Source: Dermatemys mawii
Lineage: Eukaryota; Chordata; Testudines; Dermatemydidae
NCBI GenBank assembly: GCA_007922305.1
Contig: ML677374.1
Coordinates: 6,867,619 to 6,931,618 of the forward strand
Length of the DNA stretch: 64,000 bases
Direction: 5' to 3'
Shown here: positions 23,701-34,330 of the stretch, piece after piece
Position numbering within the stretch: position 1 is the first letter of the stretch
How the letters are laid out: every line of letters begins with the position of its first letter
Notes under the pieces: generated by a model
Told to the model about the DNA's origin: nothing
What the model saw: only the letters and a program-made list of their open reading frames with translations
The model's database searches: none
Translations under genes and position numbers: made by a program

Positions 23701-24845
23701 GAAATACAAAGACATCAGTGAACAACTTAACTCTGAAAGCAAGGAATTAAGAAAGCTGTTGTTTTAAAAACAACAAACCTTAGAAAAATTACCTTTGGAT
23801 AGTAGATGTTTAAAACAATGACAAGAATCAAGTACTAGTCTTTCAGAGCTTGTATTCCTTCACAAGCGTTTCATGGCATTTGTTATAACCCAGTGTATTA
23901 GTGTTAGAAATTTCTTTTGCCTGGTGGCTCCTACACTTGATCATACAAGTCAGATTTGTTACTCAGGTTCTGTTTCTGTCATGTACGCAATTGGAGCACA
24001 TTCTCTTGTACAGAAAAGAAGAATTTCACTACCTCGGGTCTTTCTCTTCCTCTTCTTCCCTCCAAAGTTCCCTGTGTCTTGTTTTCTCTTCCTTGCAGTC
24101 CCTGCATTCAGCCTCTCTTCAGAGTCATCTGCTTTCTCATCCAAGTGTGATTCACCCCGCTGTATTTTAGCTTTCGATTTCTTGGAGCCATTTGTTCCCA
24201 GGCCATTTTCAGAAATACTTGGAAGCTTTGTATCTTTGCTTCCAAAAAAGTCAAGACTCCCTGGAGAGTCAAATTCAGTGTCTCTCACTTTTACCACCTG
24301 AAATTTAAAGAAAGAAAGATCTCAACCGATTGAATGAACAGTTCCAGTATCAATGAAAAGTGCTCTGCGTGGACGATACTAACACACACCAAAGCGGGCC
24401 AGAACCAGGAACCGAGGCAGGGATCCTGGGGCCAGATCATATAGCAAGGGCAGGGGGCCAGAACCAGAATCTGGGCGGGGGGGAACCAACAGGGTCAGAG
24501 GCAGAACCGGGCAGGACCAGCCAACTAGCAACACTGGGGGCCAGGGCTGCGCATCCAGCTAGAGACCCGGCACCGGAGATCGGGTCAGAACCAGGGACCG
24601 GAAGATCGATCGAGGAGCCAGAACCAGCCCAGGCCGCGAGAGCCGGGGGAGAGGGACCCGGGTGCCAGAACCACGAAAACCCGACCCAGGGCGGGCGGAT
24701 CCAGGTGCCGGTTCGCAGGAGGACGAGAACCGGGACCCCTTCCCTTCCCGGGCGGTACCTTGAAGCGCCGGGCGTCCTGGCTGAAGCGCTTCACATCGAA
24801 CCTGGCGCCAGCCCCGAGCTTCCGGAAGAGCCCGTAGGCATCCAT
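14692..24845 (-). CDS. DDX52: DDX52 (ROK1 homologue), DEAD-box RNA helicase, complete coding region
   Basis: DDX52 is an ATP-dependent nucleolar RNA helicase; its yeast counterpart Rok1 acts in early 18S rRNA processing. Fifteen exons join in phase into 1,872 bases (623 residues plus stop), slightly longer than the remembered human length of about 599. The N-terminus [13 protein letters not shown] is followed by a basic disordered region in exons 2-3. The helicase core shows the Q motif GFQVPTPIQ (about 209-217), motif I APTGSGKT (234-241), Ia PTRELA (267-272), Ib TPNR (317-320), II DESD (343-346), III SAT (378-380), V ARGID (498-502) and [13 protein letters not shown] (523-533). The C-terminal tail is Lys-rich. 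DESD in place of DEAD is normal for this family. The start was chosen because it matches the family N-terminus and has a strong Kozak context (A at -3, G at +4). All introns are GT-AG. Identity is very secure. Confidence 0.98.
15826..15918 (-). CDS. DDX52: DDX52 exon 14
   Basis: 93 bp with acceptor 'catattcag' and donor 'gtaagtggt'. It encodes the Lys-rich tail [20 protein letters not shown], then [10 protein letters not shown]. The exon ends in a run of eight A, so the donor sits immediately after an A-tract. Confidence 0.95.
16336..16407 (-). CDS. DDX52: DDX52 exon 13
   Basis: 72 bp with acceptor 'tcttccag' and donor 'gtgaggttg'. It encodes [20 protein letters not shown] then HKLQ. Confidence 0.97.
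17330..17405 (-). CDS. DDX52: DDX52 exon 12, motif VI
   Basis: 76 bp with acceptor 'cattgacag' and donor 'gtaaagtgg'. It encodes [24 protein letters not shown]; the arginine finger lies in RTGRAGR. Confidence 0.98.
17634..17765 (-). repeat. MIR fragment in DDX52 intron 11, reverse orientation
   Basis: It contains 'cccagttttacagatggatg' and 'tagcaaagtcagtgtcagag', matching the reversed MIR core. It is old and diverged. Confidence 0.55.
17815..17965 (-). CDS. DDX52: DDX52 exon 11, motif V
   Basis: 151 bp with acceptor 'tttcaccag' and donor 'gtgagtcag'. It encodes [32 protein letters not shown] (motif V) and the start of motif VI (YIHRIG), split across the intron. Confidence 0.98.
18218..18340 (-). 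CDS. DDX52: DDX52 exon 10, motif IV
   Basis: 123 bp with acceptor 'ctcttgcag' and donor 'gtaggagtc'. It encodes [20 protein letters not shown] through [20 protein letters not shown] corresponds to motif IV. Confidence 0.97.
18814..18904 (-). CDS. DDX52: DDX52 exon 9
   Basis: 91 bp with acceptor 'tgtttcag' and donor 'gtagttgtg'. It encodes [20 protein letters not shown] then [10 protein letters not shown], the linker into the second RecA domain. Confidence 0.97.
19293..19496 (-). CDS. DDX52: DDX52 exon 8, motifs II and III
   Basis: 204 bp with acceptor 'ttttcctag' and donor 'gtaagcgtg'. It contains [20 protein letters not shown] (Walker B variant DESD) and [15 protein letters not shown] (SAT motif coupling hydrolysis to unwinding). 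Confidence 0.98.
19676..19748 (-). CDS. DDX52: DDX52 exon 7, motif Ib
   Basis: 73 bp with acceptor 'atctatag' and donor 'gtatgtag'. It encodes [23 protein letters not shown] takes the place of the common TPGR motif, as in this family. It ends in phase 2. Confidence 0.97.
19826..20020 (+). repeat. MIR fragment in DDX52 intron 6
   Basis: It contains 'tgagaggccttgggcaagtc' and 'cccatctataaaaatggagc', the core and downstream part of MIR, in plus orientation. Confidence 0.6.
20479..20590 (-). CDS. DDX52: DDX52 exon 6
   Basis: 112 bp with acceptor 'atatttcag' and donor 'gtaatcatt'. It encodes [20 protein letters not shown] and ends KSSQKF plus one base of an Asp codon. Confidence 0.97.
21283..21426 (-). 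CDS. DDX52: DDX52 exon 5, motifs I and Ia
   Basis: 144 bp with acceptor 'atttatag' and donor 'gtagggat'. It reads [19 protein letters not shown] through [12 protein letters not shown]: the Walker A lysine for ATP binding and the Ia RNA-contact motif. Confidence 0.98.
21818..22003 (-). CDS. DDX52: DDX52 exon 4, Q motif
   Basis: 186 bp, phase 0 at both ends, acceptor 'tgcttttag', donor 'gtaagtttc'. It starts [20 protein letters not shown] and contains the Q motif with upstream Phe, [18 protein letters not shown], which reads the adenine of ATP. Confidence 0.97.
22120..22250 (-). repeat. MIR-like fragment in DDX52 intron 3, reverse orientation
   Basis: It contains 'gacttgaacaagtttacaca' and 'cccattgctgtactcttaac', resembling the reversed MIR body. 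Weak match. Confidence 0.4.
23023..23162 (-). CDS. DDX52: DDX52 exon 3
   Basis: 140 bp with acceptor 'actttcag' and donor 'gtgaggtg'. It encodes [20 protein letters not shown] followed by a charged helix ([11 protein letters not shown]), just before the helicase core. Confidence 0.95.
24033..24297 (-). CDS. DDX52: DDX52 exon 2
   Basis: 265 bp with acceptor 'aaatttcag' and donor 'gtagtgaaa'. It encodes a low-complexity linker that includes [13 protein letters not shown] and a Lys/Arg-rich segment ([10 protein letters not shown]) likely to act in nuclear or nucleolar targeting. It ends in phase 1. This exon diverges most from the human protein and accounts for much of the length difference. 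Confidence 0.93.
24391..24740. repeat. GC-rich degenerate minisatellite in DDX52 intron 1
   Basis: Five interspersed copies of (G)CCAGAACCA or a close variant occur near 24397, 24457, 24583, 24615 and 24664, with spacers that also carry 'accggg', 'ggaccgg' and 'gggacc' words. The array keeps a long plus-strand frame open but encodes nothing recognisable. Confidence 0.65.
24759..24845 (-). CDS. DDX52: DDX52 coding exon 1
   Basis: 29 codons, [20 protein letters not shown] then FSQDARRFK, with donor 'gtaccgccc'. It ends in phase 0 and lies in CpG-rich sequence. Confidence 0.97.
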
Positions 24846-25060
24846 CTTTGCCCGGCATGCACCGCGGCGGCGAGGCACTTCCCAGCATCCTCTGCTCCGC
24901 GCATGGGCCGGCACGCGGCGCTACCCGGCATGCTTTGCGCACGGGCCAAGTGGCTGCTCATTCCTCCGCAAAGGTGGGTCCGGGAGGAGAAAATCGTCAC
25001 TTCCGGCTACGTCAAGGCCGGAAGGTCCCTTCCACCTGGGCACATGTTGGCTACGGGTCC
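24846..25060 (-). promoter_or_regulatory. DDX52: CpG-rich TATA-less promoter of DDX52
   Basis: The sequence upstream of the start codon is dense in CpG and has no TATA box. It carries two ETS-type sites in inverted orientation, 'cacttccgg' (24998-25006) and 'ccggaagg' (25018-25025), with a CRE-like 'tacgtca' (25008-25014) between them. The pattern is typical of housekeeping genes. The transcription start cannot be placed from sequence. Minus-strand ATGs also occur at 24858 (out of frame) and 24914 (in frame); if transcribed, they lie upstream of the chosen start. Confidence 0.7.
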
Positions 25061-25119
25061 CTCGCAGCCCCATCCACGCGGCTTTGCGTTGCCCGGCTGC
25101 TCCCAGGCTGATGTGGTGA

Positions 25120-25262
25120 TGTCATGGCAACACATTGCATTGCGACGTCATGCTGTCATAGCATCACATGATCACAGTGCCTTGTAATGGCATCATAGCA
25201 ACACGTTGCATGGCCGTGTTGCGTCACGGTGGCACGTGATCCCCTCACAACGTCATGCGATG
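25120..25262. repeat. Two ~70-bp tandem units upstream of the DDX52 promoter
   Basis: Unit 1 (25120-25188) holds 'atggcaacacattgcatt' and unit 2 (25189-25262) 'atagcaacacgttgcatg'; both continue into 'gtca...cacRtgatc' sequence. CRE-like 'cgacgtca' and 'aacgtcatgc' and an E-box 'cacgtg' (25233-25238) lie inside. Similar but more decayed words continue to about 25990. Confidence 0.6.
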
Positions 25263-26010
25263 GTGTAATAATACTCCTACGGGAGAACGTGGCTTGAGTG
25301 GCGGTCCCGGGGCACATCACTGACAATGGGCACACCTGGGCAATGTGTGTCATTGTTAACTTTGATCTGTGGCAGTTACATCTTGGATTGTGTTGTCATG
25401 GAGATTGTATCGAAATGGGGTGTAATGGTGTCCATGCAAGACAAGTTAGGTCATCATGATTCCCAGTCATTATATCAAGCCAAAATAACATGGCATCACT
25501 TTGCTGCTACCAGTGTGCCAGTGTATCAAAATGTAACCCGTGGGCCTTAAAAAATATCATGACATCAGGACAGAACTTTGGCCATATGAACTTTTTGAGA
25601 TAAGATGTTACTGCACAACTTGAAAAATGCACTTGTCCACTAATTGGTGAAAAGTGGGACTTGGCAAGTAAAGTGCTACAATAAGATGTACAGCAAGAGA
25701 ATTTAACCATATGGTGTTTAACCAAATTGCATTAAAAAAAGTCAAAAGATCATATCACAGTGTAACAGTAAGAAGTGATACTGTTCTTCCAAAACATCAC
25801 CATATTTCAACAAAACGTTATTTTGACAACAGAGCTGTCTTAACCTGATGTTGTTGTAACAAGATGTTGTTATAGTGTGCCAAATTATTGTATAAAAATG
25901 TCTTCATTGCAGCAGTATGATATTGTTGCATTAAAATGACACCATATTGAATCAAATGTTGTTCTACTGAAACATTAAATCACATCAGATCAAATTGTCA
26001 TGTAGGTGGG
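25263..26010. other. Low-complexity-like sequence, possibly a decayed array
   Basis: No gene was seen. Words such as 'gatgttgttgtaacaagatg' and 'caccatattgaatcaaatgt' recur loosely, which suggests a continuation of the tandem array after CpG loss. This is inference from inspection only. Confidence 0.35.
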
Positions 26011-26529
26011 ATGGTGGTACCTTTAAAAGCTTACATGAGTGAAATTAAATTCCCCCAAATTACCACTATACTTTATCACTATACCAGTATACCACTATAT
26101 GGTATCTTTTCAATCTGGAGTCTCTTTAACTGATGGATAATTTTTATGAAGTTTCATTCTTTAAAAATACAGTAGTAATCACTAAGTCTCTTTTAAAATT
26201 TTTATTTCAGGTCATTAGAGGGACTCATGGATATTTGATTCCCTATGACCTATTGCCATACATGAATATTAGTACCACATGGTGGCACTATGGGTGCCTG
26301 TGAAACAGGATTGCATCCTTCGATGTATACCACAGCTTCGAGGCTTTGGCCCAGCAAATGCTTACATTCTATTATTCCTTCCTTCAGGAAACCTCTAATA
26401 GATGGACCTTATATTAAAATGATTGCAAACAAACAAAAAACAACCAAACCAAACCCCAAACTTGGAATTAACAAGATGTTTGCTGATCATCACTCTTCAC
26501 TCTGCTTGTATGTTATATTCCTTCCTCCT

Positions 26530-26650
26530 TAACCCTATGTTTGTCTTGTCGAGACTGCAAGTTCTTCAGGGCGTAGAATGTCTCTTATTTTATGTTTGGA
26601 CGGTATACTACGTTGGCACCCTGATCCCAGTTAGGATCCTTATGCAGTTC
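26530..26650 (+). repeat. L2/CR1-type LINE 3' tail, degenerate
   Basis: It contains 'actgcaagttcttcagggcg' followed by a diverged 'gcaccctgatcccagttagg', as in the 3' ends of old amniote L2-like elements. Confidence 0.45.
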
Positions 26651-27441
26651 TGCAATTCTACTATTCCTACTAACAATGATTATATATCAATTATTCATTT
26701 AGGCTAAATAATATACATCATATAATTACATTTCTGCCCAGGTATGCATATTTTTTCTCTGGGAAGCAATGCCTTAAATTTACATAGCAGTATTTAATTT
26801 ATGATGTGATTTTTGGAGCTGTTGTTTGCAGAGCAGTGAGCTAGCCAGCTGTCATACGGGATCCTACTCTTGCAGCTTGTGAGTGCAAAAGAAACTTTTT
26901 GCATCCTTCTTCTCCACAACTCTGGGTGTCCCTTCAAAGCAGAGGGTGGGATCCAGGCCTGTACGCAATCTCTTTGCATGTTTGCAAACTGAACATGTGT
27001 GTCACAGCATTAAAGGGTGGAAGAGCAATACAAACAATTTGATAAAACTATGAGTTTAGCTCCCAGTGCTGTTTTCTTCATCATATGCATTTTTAGTCAC
27101 TTATGTCAGATTATTAAACAAATCCAAAATACCAATTGCAGCATCCAAGTAATAAAACTGTTCAACATCTTTATGGGCTCATGTCAGCATTTTGTTCTTT
27201 TGTATATCCCTGATGGCAAGTTAATTACACTACTGTTTCACCTAATTTTAAAGGAGCACCTCATTTAAATAGAAGGACAAAAGCGCCTGTAACAACTTTT
27301 TGTTCACACATGTCAGCATCTTCCTGATTTACAGTATAATTAGCTGGTTGCAAAGAATTGATAGGCCAACCCATCTCCTATCAATCACTTTACTAGGAAG
27401 TTTGGATCATCAGCTCTACTGGGAAGAAACACTCTGCATTA

Positions 27442-27784
27442 TAGGGTATGTCTACAGTTTGAGCTCAGTGGTTGATTCCCAACTTAAGAAGACATATTTG
27501 CACTAGCTCTCATGGAGGTAGTGTGCAAAACTTAGAATGTAGCTTGGGTAGCATTAGCTGTGGGAGGTGCTACCTGGCCAGAGTACGTATCCATCTGAGA
27601 CCCTAGACACATATTTGGGGTAGCTAACCCATCCCACCTCTCATGCTGCCGCAGCTACATTATAATGAATAAATGCATGAATTAAATTATATGCACTAGT
27701 CTAATGCACTAACTCGAGACCTACTGTGAGTATCTCTCTTTGTTGGGAATCACACTCTCAACACCAACTGTAGATATAGATTTA
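27442..27784. mobile_element. MITE with 'tagggtatgtctaca' terminal repeat
   Basis: The left end 'tagggtatgtctacagtt' pairs with right end 'aactgtagatata' (reverse complement 'tatatctacagtt'). It is about 340 bp and non-coding. A 'gattcccaacttaagaagac' / 'gttgggaatcacactctcaa' pair forms a second inner inverted repeat. No target-site duplication is clear. Confidence 0.65.
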
Positions 27785-29097
27785 GAAATGTAAAACAGTG
27801 TTACAAAGTTCCAGATACTTTCTCACAGGGTGGATTGAGAATTTATTACTATGTTGCCTCGTTTGTGTTGTCTGTGTCATCTCTCCTAGCATCTCATATG
27901 TTGGTCTGATCCAAAACCAATGAAGTCATTGGAAAGATTCTCAAGTGACTACGAAGGGATTTGGATCAGCCCTCTATGTAAGGGTCATCCTATAGACATT
28001 TCCTTCTGAGTTTATGCCCTAGTACAACAAAATGCTTAAACATATATTAATGTTAAGTGACTCCGAAGTTAAAGTTAAACATGTGCTTATGTTCATTGCT
28101 TAATGCTTACTACTGTAAGTACAGCTATATTGGATCCAGTCTCATACATATCATCTGGTACCAGGCATAAACAAAAAAAAAATTAGAGGCCAGTACAGAG
28201 TACAAATAGGCCATTTGAAGCAGAACTGTTCAGACCCATCAAAGTATTTTGCATAGATAAAGATCAACATATAATTTAATTCATGCATTTATTCATTATA
28301 ACAAACTTCAGGACCTTAACATTAAAGTTACATCTGCTAAAACTTTATAGCAGATCAAACGATACAGCTTTTGTCCTAGTGTTCTTGAAGGTAAAACAAA
28401 CAACATTCCAATTAAGCAACATTTTAATATCAACATCACCAAAGTTATTTTCTATAATAAAATTCTCATGGGCCAATTGTTTATATTGCCAACATCTGAG
28501 AAATCTAAGCAATACAGGCAACGATAATTTCAACTGGAATATTTAAGTTACTTTTTTTCTGTAATGTTCACTGTTTTAATTACAAGCTTTGAGATGAAAA
28601 ATTACATCAATTCAATCCTCCCTACAGTCCATATCTGTCTGATTTATGGCACCCTTTCTCCAACCTTTTGACTTTCCAGCATGCAAGTGGAAGTATTTGT
28701 ATCAAGCCCCTGGGAGGGCACAATGTACAAAACAATTTTGCTTGTGCTCTTCATTTCTATTGCAGCACTGATCCATTTTTTTTTCTACTGTAAACAAAGA
28801 GAGTTCACAAGAGAGAAACTCCAAACAATATCATTAGGGTTGTTAACCAGAGTTCACTTGCCTGATCTTCATTAAGATGTAATGACTAATGGCGGGTTGA
28901 GAGGGTATGGGGAAGAATGCTGAAGAATTTGTGTAACAAAGAACTATAAATAATCTCAAATACACTACAAACATCCATCAGTTACCCAAGAGATCCTGTC
29001 AGTGGATTCAAGAGTGAGGAAATGGGAAATAATCTCTTCATCAACTGGTTTTCAGGGCCTTTTGTAACACAAACAAGTAGTGCTAAATACTAATGTG

Positions 29098-29330
29098 GGA
29101 GCATTGTGTAGTGGTTACAGCAGTAGGCTGGTGGTCAGGAGTTCTGGAATCTATACCTTGCTGAAACTCTGCAACTATCTTAGTGTGTGGCCATGGGCAA
29201 ATCACTTAACTGCTCCATGCCTCCGTTTCCCTTATGTCAGAGGACTCTTTAGAGGCTTTTCATTAGTGTATTTTAGTGCTTTGAGATTCTCAAATGCAAA
29301 GTATTTTATAAGTGCAAAGTACTTTAATTG
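29098..29330 (+). repeat. MIR SINE, nearly full length
   Basis: It contains 'gcattgtgtagtggttacag', 'gtggccatgggcaaatcact' and 'ctccatgcctccgtttccct', the ordered landmarks of MIR. Confidence 0.75.
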
Positions 29331-32300
29331 CATACATCATACAAATACTATTATCTCTGAAGATAATGATATTAAAATACTGCCTACCTGCAAAAATATT
29401 TCCTGATATTGTGTTAGGCAGTATTGCCCAACGCCTTCCTTACTCAAGGATTAATTTTATTTTGGGGTCGTGCACACAAAACTCTCATTGAAGTCAATGG
29501 AAGTTTGGCCAGAGTGAGTGGGACAGTAAGATTTGGCCCAATAAGATCAGAAAATATTTATGAAATTAAGAAAAGTGAGACAAGTCTAGTATAACATTGT
29601 CTTCACATGAGATTCAGCAATCAGTGGCCAGAAATTGATGTAGGAATTGATGTTTGAAACCGGGGTAATCTCAGCCAATGCAAAGCATAACTTCTTGTCC
29701 ATACTTCAGGTTTTCACTGGTGCAGCTAATTAGACCATTAGCTGGTCCTCAATGGCTGAATCAGGGCTAATCCCAGATATAGGCAAGGCAGATCAGTTGA
29801 GCGGCTAATGAAACAGAAATAACAGACAATGTAATGATATAATATGGGAAATCCTGTGTTACTAGAGGAGCCCTTAGGCCCAAATCCTGCTTCTACTGAA
29901 CACAACTCAAACCCTGCATTGACATCAAGAGGATCTGTATTTTGCCTTTAATAGATTTTAAAAGGCTAGAATTGATTCTCTCCTTTTCCTCTGGAATTCC
30001 AGTCTGTGTTTAGCAATGTGCTGCGAACCCTTTCCATGTGTACATGAGAAAAGGAGGCCGCCTCTCAGGTATGGAGTGGAGAAACTTTACAACAAGACAA
30101 AAGAAAATGTTCTTTGTTCACTACCATTGATCCAAAGTGGAGGGGGATGGGGGAAGTAAAGCACATTCCTTAAGACTGAAAACTGTAGGGGAGTTTATTA
30201 CTCCAACCCCACAAAGGCAAAGAGAGGACACATGCCAGCACAGGACATCAATTTCAGAGTCCTTACTGAGGTGTACAGTACAGTGAAATTCATGAAGAAG
30301 AATGTAAATAATAACAGCCTTTCTTAGACCTCTGGAATTAGGATTAATCACCAGCTCAGCTAGTGGTTAGGAAAATAAAAATCCACTGGAAATAACTGGG
30401 TTTTACTGAGAAAGGCAGTGTATTAACTTTAAGATGTCTTATCCCCTTGCATTTGCCTTTACACGTTACACCATTTGCCTGTTCTAATACTGATACTAAT
30501 GAGTATCGGACTAGAATCAATCACAAAACTTCTGTGGACTAAAACAGGCTCTGGATTTGACCCCAAATTTTTATATTATCTTTCTTTGCATTCCTTACAA
30601 AAAAAGTACAACTTAATTCATTAGAATAAGAAAGTTAGAAGCTGTACTAACAAAATACACAGTACATTGACAGACTCTGGAACTATGTAAAACAATCCCC
30701 AAATGGGGGCATAAATACGCACCTGTGTTCTAGCTGCCAGCAGTCCCAGGAAGAACATGTACACAAATCAGCCCTGTCAGGAACAGAAATAACAGTCAAG
30801 AGGGGCCGTGCATAGAGCCATCACTAATTCAGAGGATGTACCCCCAAAAATATGCAGACCATGTTTCTTGGCACAGAGCCCCTACTTTGAAATGCCACCC
30901 TTGCTAGCAGCTTCTACCCCAGAGGGTTTTGCAGAGTAATCCTACTGTTGGCTTTGTGGCCTGACAGCCAACTTTTACCTTGTGCTCTGGCTGTTAAGCG
31001 TGAGGTGTCAGGCCACTCCTAGTAAAGGCCCTGTTTCAACAGATGGCTTAAGTATGTGCCTAATTTTAATCACATGTGTAATCATAGTCATTCAAATCTA
31101 ACCTCATGCAGAATGTCAGGCATATGCTTCCAGACCCTGCTTAATTGGGGATCATTTGGTCTATAAGTGATATCCATGTGCCTGATCCAAAGCCCACCAA
31201 GTCAATGGAAAGTGGTTCACTGACTGATGGGCTTTGGCTCAGGCCCTATGTTCTCATATGTAGCAGCTAACTATAGAAATATAGATAGCATTTAAAGGAC
31301 AAATAAAGGATCTTAATTCTACTTCATCATCTACACACAATGGGGGACAATATTTTTATAAAGCGCTTTGAGATCCTCAGATGAAAAGTTCTGGATAAGT
31401 TCAAAGTATTATTATTATTATTTACACAGTTTTAGCTGTTGTAGGATGTGAGTAATATTGCCATTTTTGTAAGTAACCCTCTTAATTATCAGTTTTCCCC
31501 TTAGTATCATACTAAATTATTATTGCTAATATGCACATAACAGCCAATTAGCCTATCTGAGTGCACTCATGACCTCTGACCCCCACTGTGTCATCCAATC
31601 CATTAACAGGCGCTCAGTTCTTTAGCTCTCAGTATGAATTGATGTAGTACCTATTCTCTTTCAGCCAGGAAACATGCTTCTGCATTCATCTGTCCATTTC
31701 CACTTTCTGTGCTTTTGTCTTCTCCTTCTGTTCCCTGTGTTGCTAACCTGGTCACAACTTCTTGACCCCACGTTCCTATCCTTCCCAAGGGTGTTGTAAT
31801 CCCCATCACTGTAGAAAAACTTTTACTTTTCTTTTTAACCCACATTTTGCTCAGAAAAAAACAGCTTCCAGCCGTGTAGGACTTTGATCCCCTATTCAAG
31901 AAACCCTTGAAATGTTTTTAAGGACATTGCCTTCTTTCTAAGGCAAATGCATTCTTCATAAGGGGGAGACAGTATGTGCTAGCTGGTTTCTGTTCAACTG
32001 AAGAAGACAAATGATCCCTGTTATTACTTGAAAAGAGGAACAGTTGGGTATTTGGGATTTAGTTTTAATAAGGACCCATTTTTGGAATATCTCAATTAAG
32101 GAGGGGAGAACTAATGTTGCCAAATTCAAAAGCACTTGAAGATAAAATTTTATAGGTATGTGGCAAAATGTGAAACTTTTGAGGTTTAAGTTTGGTGTGG
32201 ATCTTCATAAACATGAATTCTGGGCTGCTGCGTGTTTCTTTAAAAAAATTGTTTCCTCGTTCTTCCCAGAAGCAGCACAAGACTTTTTTTCAGACAAGGA

Positions 32301-33148
32301 CTTTTACTGTTTGCATAGCACAGGCTTCCATTTCATTAGAAATTAGCGGTGGGTCTGAACCAACACCTCAATCCAAACTCAGGATCTGGATTCACAACCA
32401 AATTTCTGTCTATTCTAGGCATATCTCAATTCTCCATTACCATGGTATCAAGATCACAATTTAGAGCCACACTACACTTTGTCTCCTTCCCTCCATCATT
32501 TCTCCATCAAACCACTATTACTTTGGTTTTTTTAGTCTTTGCTTTTTTAAAGTTTCTTCTCATAATCTCCCCATAAGAATATTTCTGCCTGTTTTTGCAT
32601 CAGTGCTTTTTGTTATATCTTTCTACTGCAGTCATCATTCTGTGAATCGGCAGAATCAAAACCTCAGTTCCTGACACTTCGAAACTGTGGTGTTTGAATT
32701 TCAGAGGTTGATTTTGCTAAACATCCACATCTTTGGATCTGGTATGCTAATACAGTGATGGGTTCAAGCTGTGAATTCAGCTCTCCGCCTAGATTTAGAG
32801 CCAAATTCTTGAGTTTGGCCATATCTTTATTAGGAATATATTATTTGTTTTTATATATGACATTTTCCTTGAAAAGTAAAGGTTTAAATTAATGGTGAAA
32901 AACTAATTAAAATTTTAAAAAAGATCAAATGAAACCTCAAACTATTGCTAGTCCATGGCTATGCTATGATAATACAAATAATTAGTAATTACAACAATAA
33001 TACTTAGTAATAGGGATTCAAATCACTACAGAATTCTCCCAACCCTAATCCCAATGGCCTCTGAAGATCTCACTGGGGTCCTGATTAAGTGCTTTGCTGC
33101 ATAAAGATGTTTTGCTCAGTCAGGTCCTCAGACCTTATGTAAAATTCT

Positions 33149-33451
33149 TAGGCCTTGTCTACACTAGGGGGGGAGATCGATCTAAGTTATGCAACTTCAG
33201 CTACGTGAATAGTGTAGCTGAAGTCGATGTACTTAGATCTACTTACTGCAGGGTCCACATTATGCTTTGTTGATAGGAGATGCTCCCCCTTTGATTCCCC
33301 TTGCGCTTCTTGTTCAGGTGGAGTACAGGAGTCAATGGGAGCGCGATCTGCGGTCGATTTAGCAGGTCTAGTCTTTGCTAAACGCACTAAATCGACCATT
33401 GACACATCAATCATCATGTATCAATCCCCTGGTAAGTGTAGCCAACCCTTA
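33149..33451. mobile_element. hAT-like MITE
   Basis: The ends 'taggccttgtctacact' and 'gtgtagccaaccctta' are imperfect inverted repeats. The interior has further inverted segments, 'aacttcagctacgtgaatag' and 'tgtagctgaagtcgatgta', plus 'ggtcgatttagcaggtctag'. The family is common in turtle and crocodilian DNA as I recall. No intact target-site duplication. Confidence 0.7.
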
Positions 33452-34214
33452 GTGAAGGCCCCAATCCTGGAAGCTGCTCCACACAGAGAGCCCCTCCTGG
33501 CACCTGCACTGAGCTCCTTCAACTTTTAGGATGGACCTATGGGAGCGGAAGATGCTCAGCACTTTGTAGGATCAGCTCAATTAACTTAGTCCCTGATTCA
33601 GCAAGATACCTGAGCCCGTGTCTAACTTGAAGCACGTTAGTATCCTGTTGACATCTGTGGGACTACATGCATGCCTACAGCTATACACATGCTATGGTAC
33701 CTTGCTGCAGTGGGGAATGAGTTAGAGCTTTGTGAGAGTCCATGCTACAGGATTTGGCTGATTATTATACATGACCTAACGGCACACCTTTTTCCCTACG
33801 CTGCTGGACAGCATCCCACCTAAGGACAGCGTGATTGTTTAGTTGTTTAATAATGTGAGAGCCCTGCAATGGTTCCCTGCTCACTGAGATCTCAAGGAAT
33901 CTGCTGTGTAAGTGCTGAGGACAGGGGCAAATAAAGCAGCTAGGTGGCATCTGTAACTCATGCACCCTGTTCGTCTAGGATTTCAAAATATTCGGAAAGA
34001 GGGAATCCACAGCACTTGCTTATGCTCTTTCCTTTCTTGTTTTCTTTACTCCTTTTGGTCACGGCTGCTCTCTTTTTGCATAACTATCCAGTTGTCCTTG
34101 AAATGCATTTCACCGAGGGGAATGCATGGGGAATTTGGGCCCAATTCTCCACTGCCTTGCTCCTTAGCTAGTCATTTTTCCCTGTGCGAAGTGGCAATAA
34201 ATTACATGGCCTTT

Positions 34215-34330
34215 TTGTTTGTAAGCTCTTCAGGGCAGGGACTCTACTACTGTGTTTGTACAATACCTAGCACAATGGTGCCCTTGTTCTCGGTTGGTCC
34301 TTAGGCACTACTATAATAAACACGAATAAT
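34215..34330 (+). repeat. L2/CR1-type LINE 3' tail
   Basis: It contains 'ttgtaagctcttcagggcag' and 'tgtttgtacaatacctagca' and ends in an 'aataataataat' run. Related copies are at 55862-55975 and 58030-58150. Confidence 0.6.

Noticed and set aside
23873..24301. Plus-strand frame of 142 codons
   Set aside because: It is the antisense shadow of DDX52 exon 2.
24360..25187. Plus-strand open frame of 275 codons across the DDX52 promoter and intron 1
   Set aside because: It is antisense to DDX52 exon 1 and spans a GC-rich minisatellite that rarely makes stop codons. It has no family resemblance.
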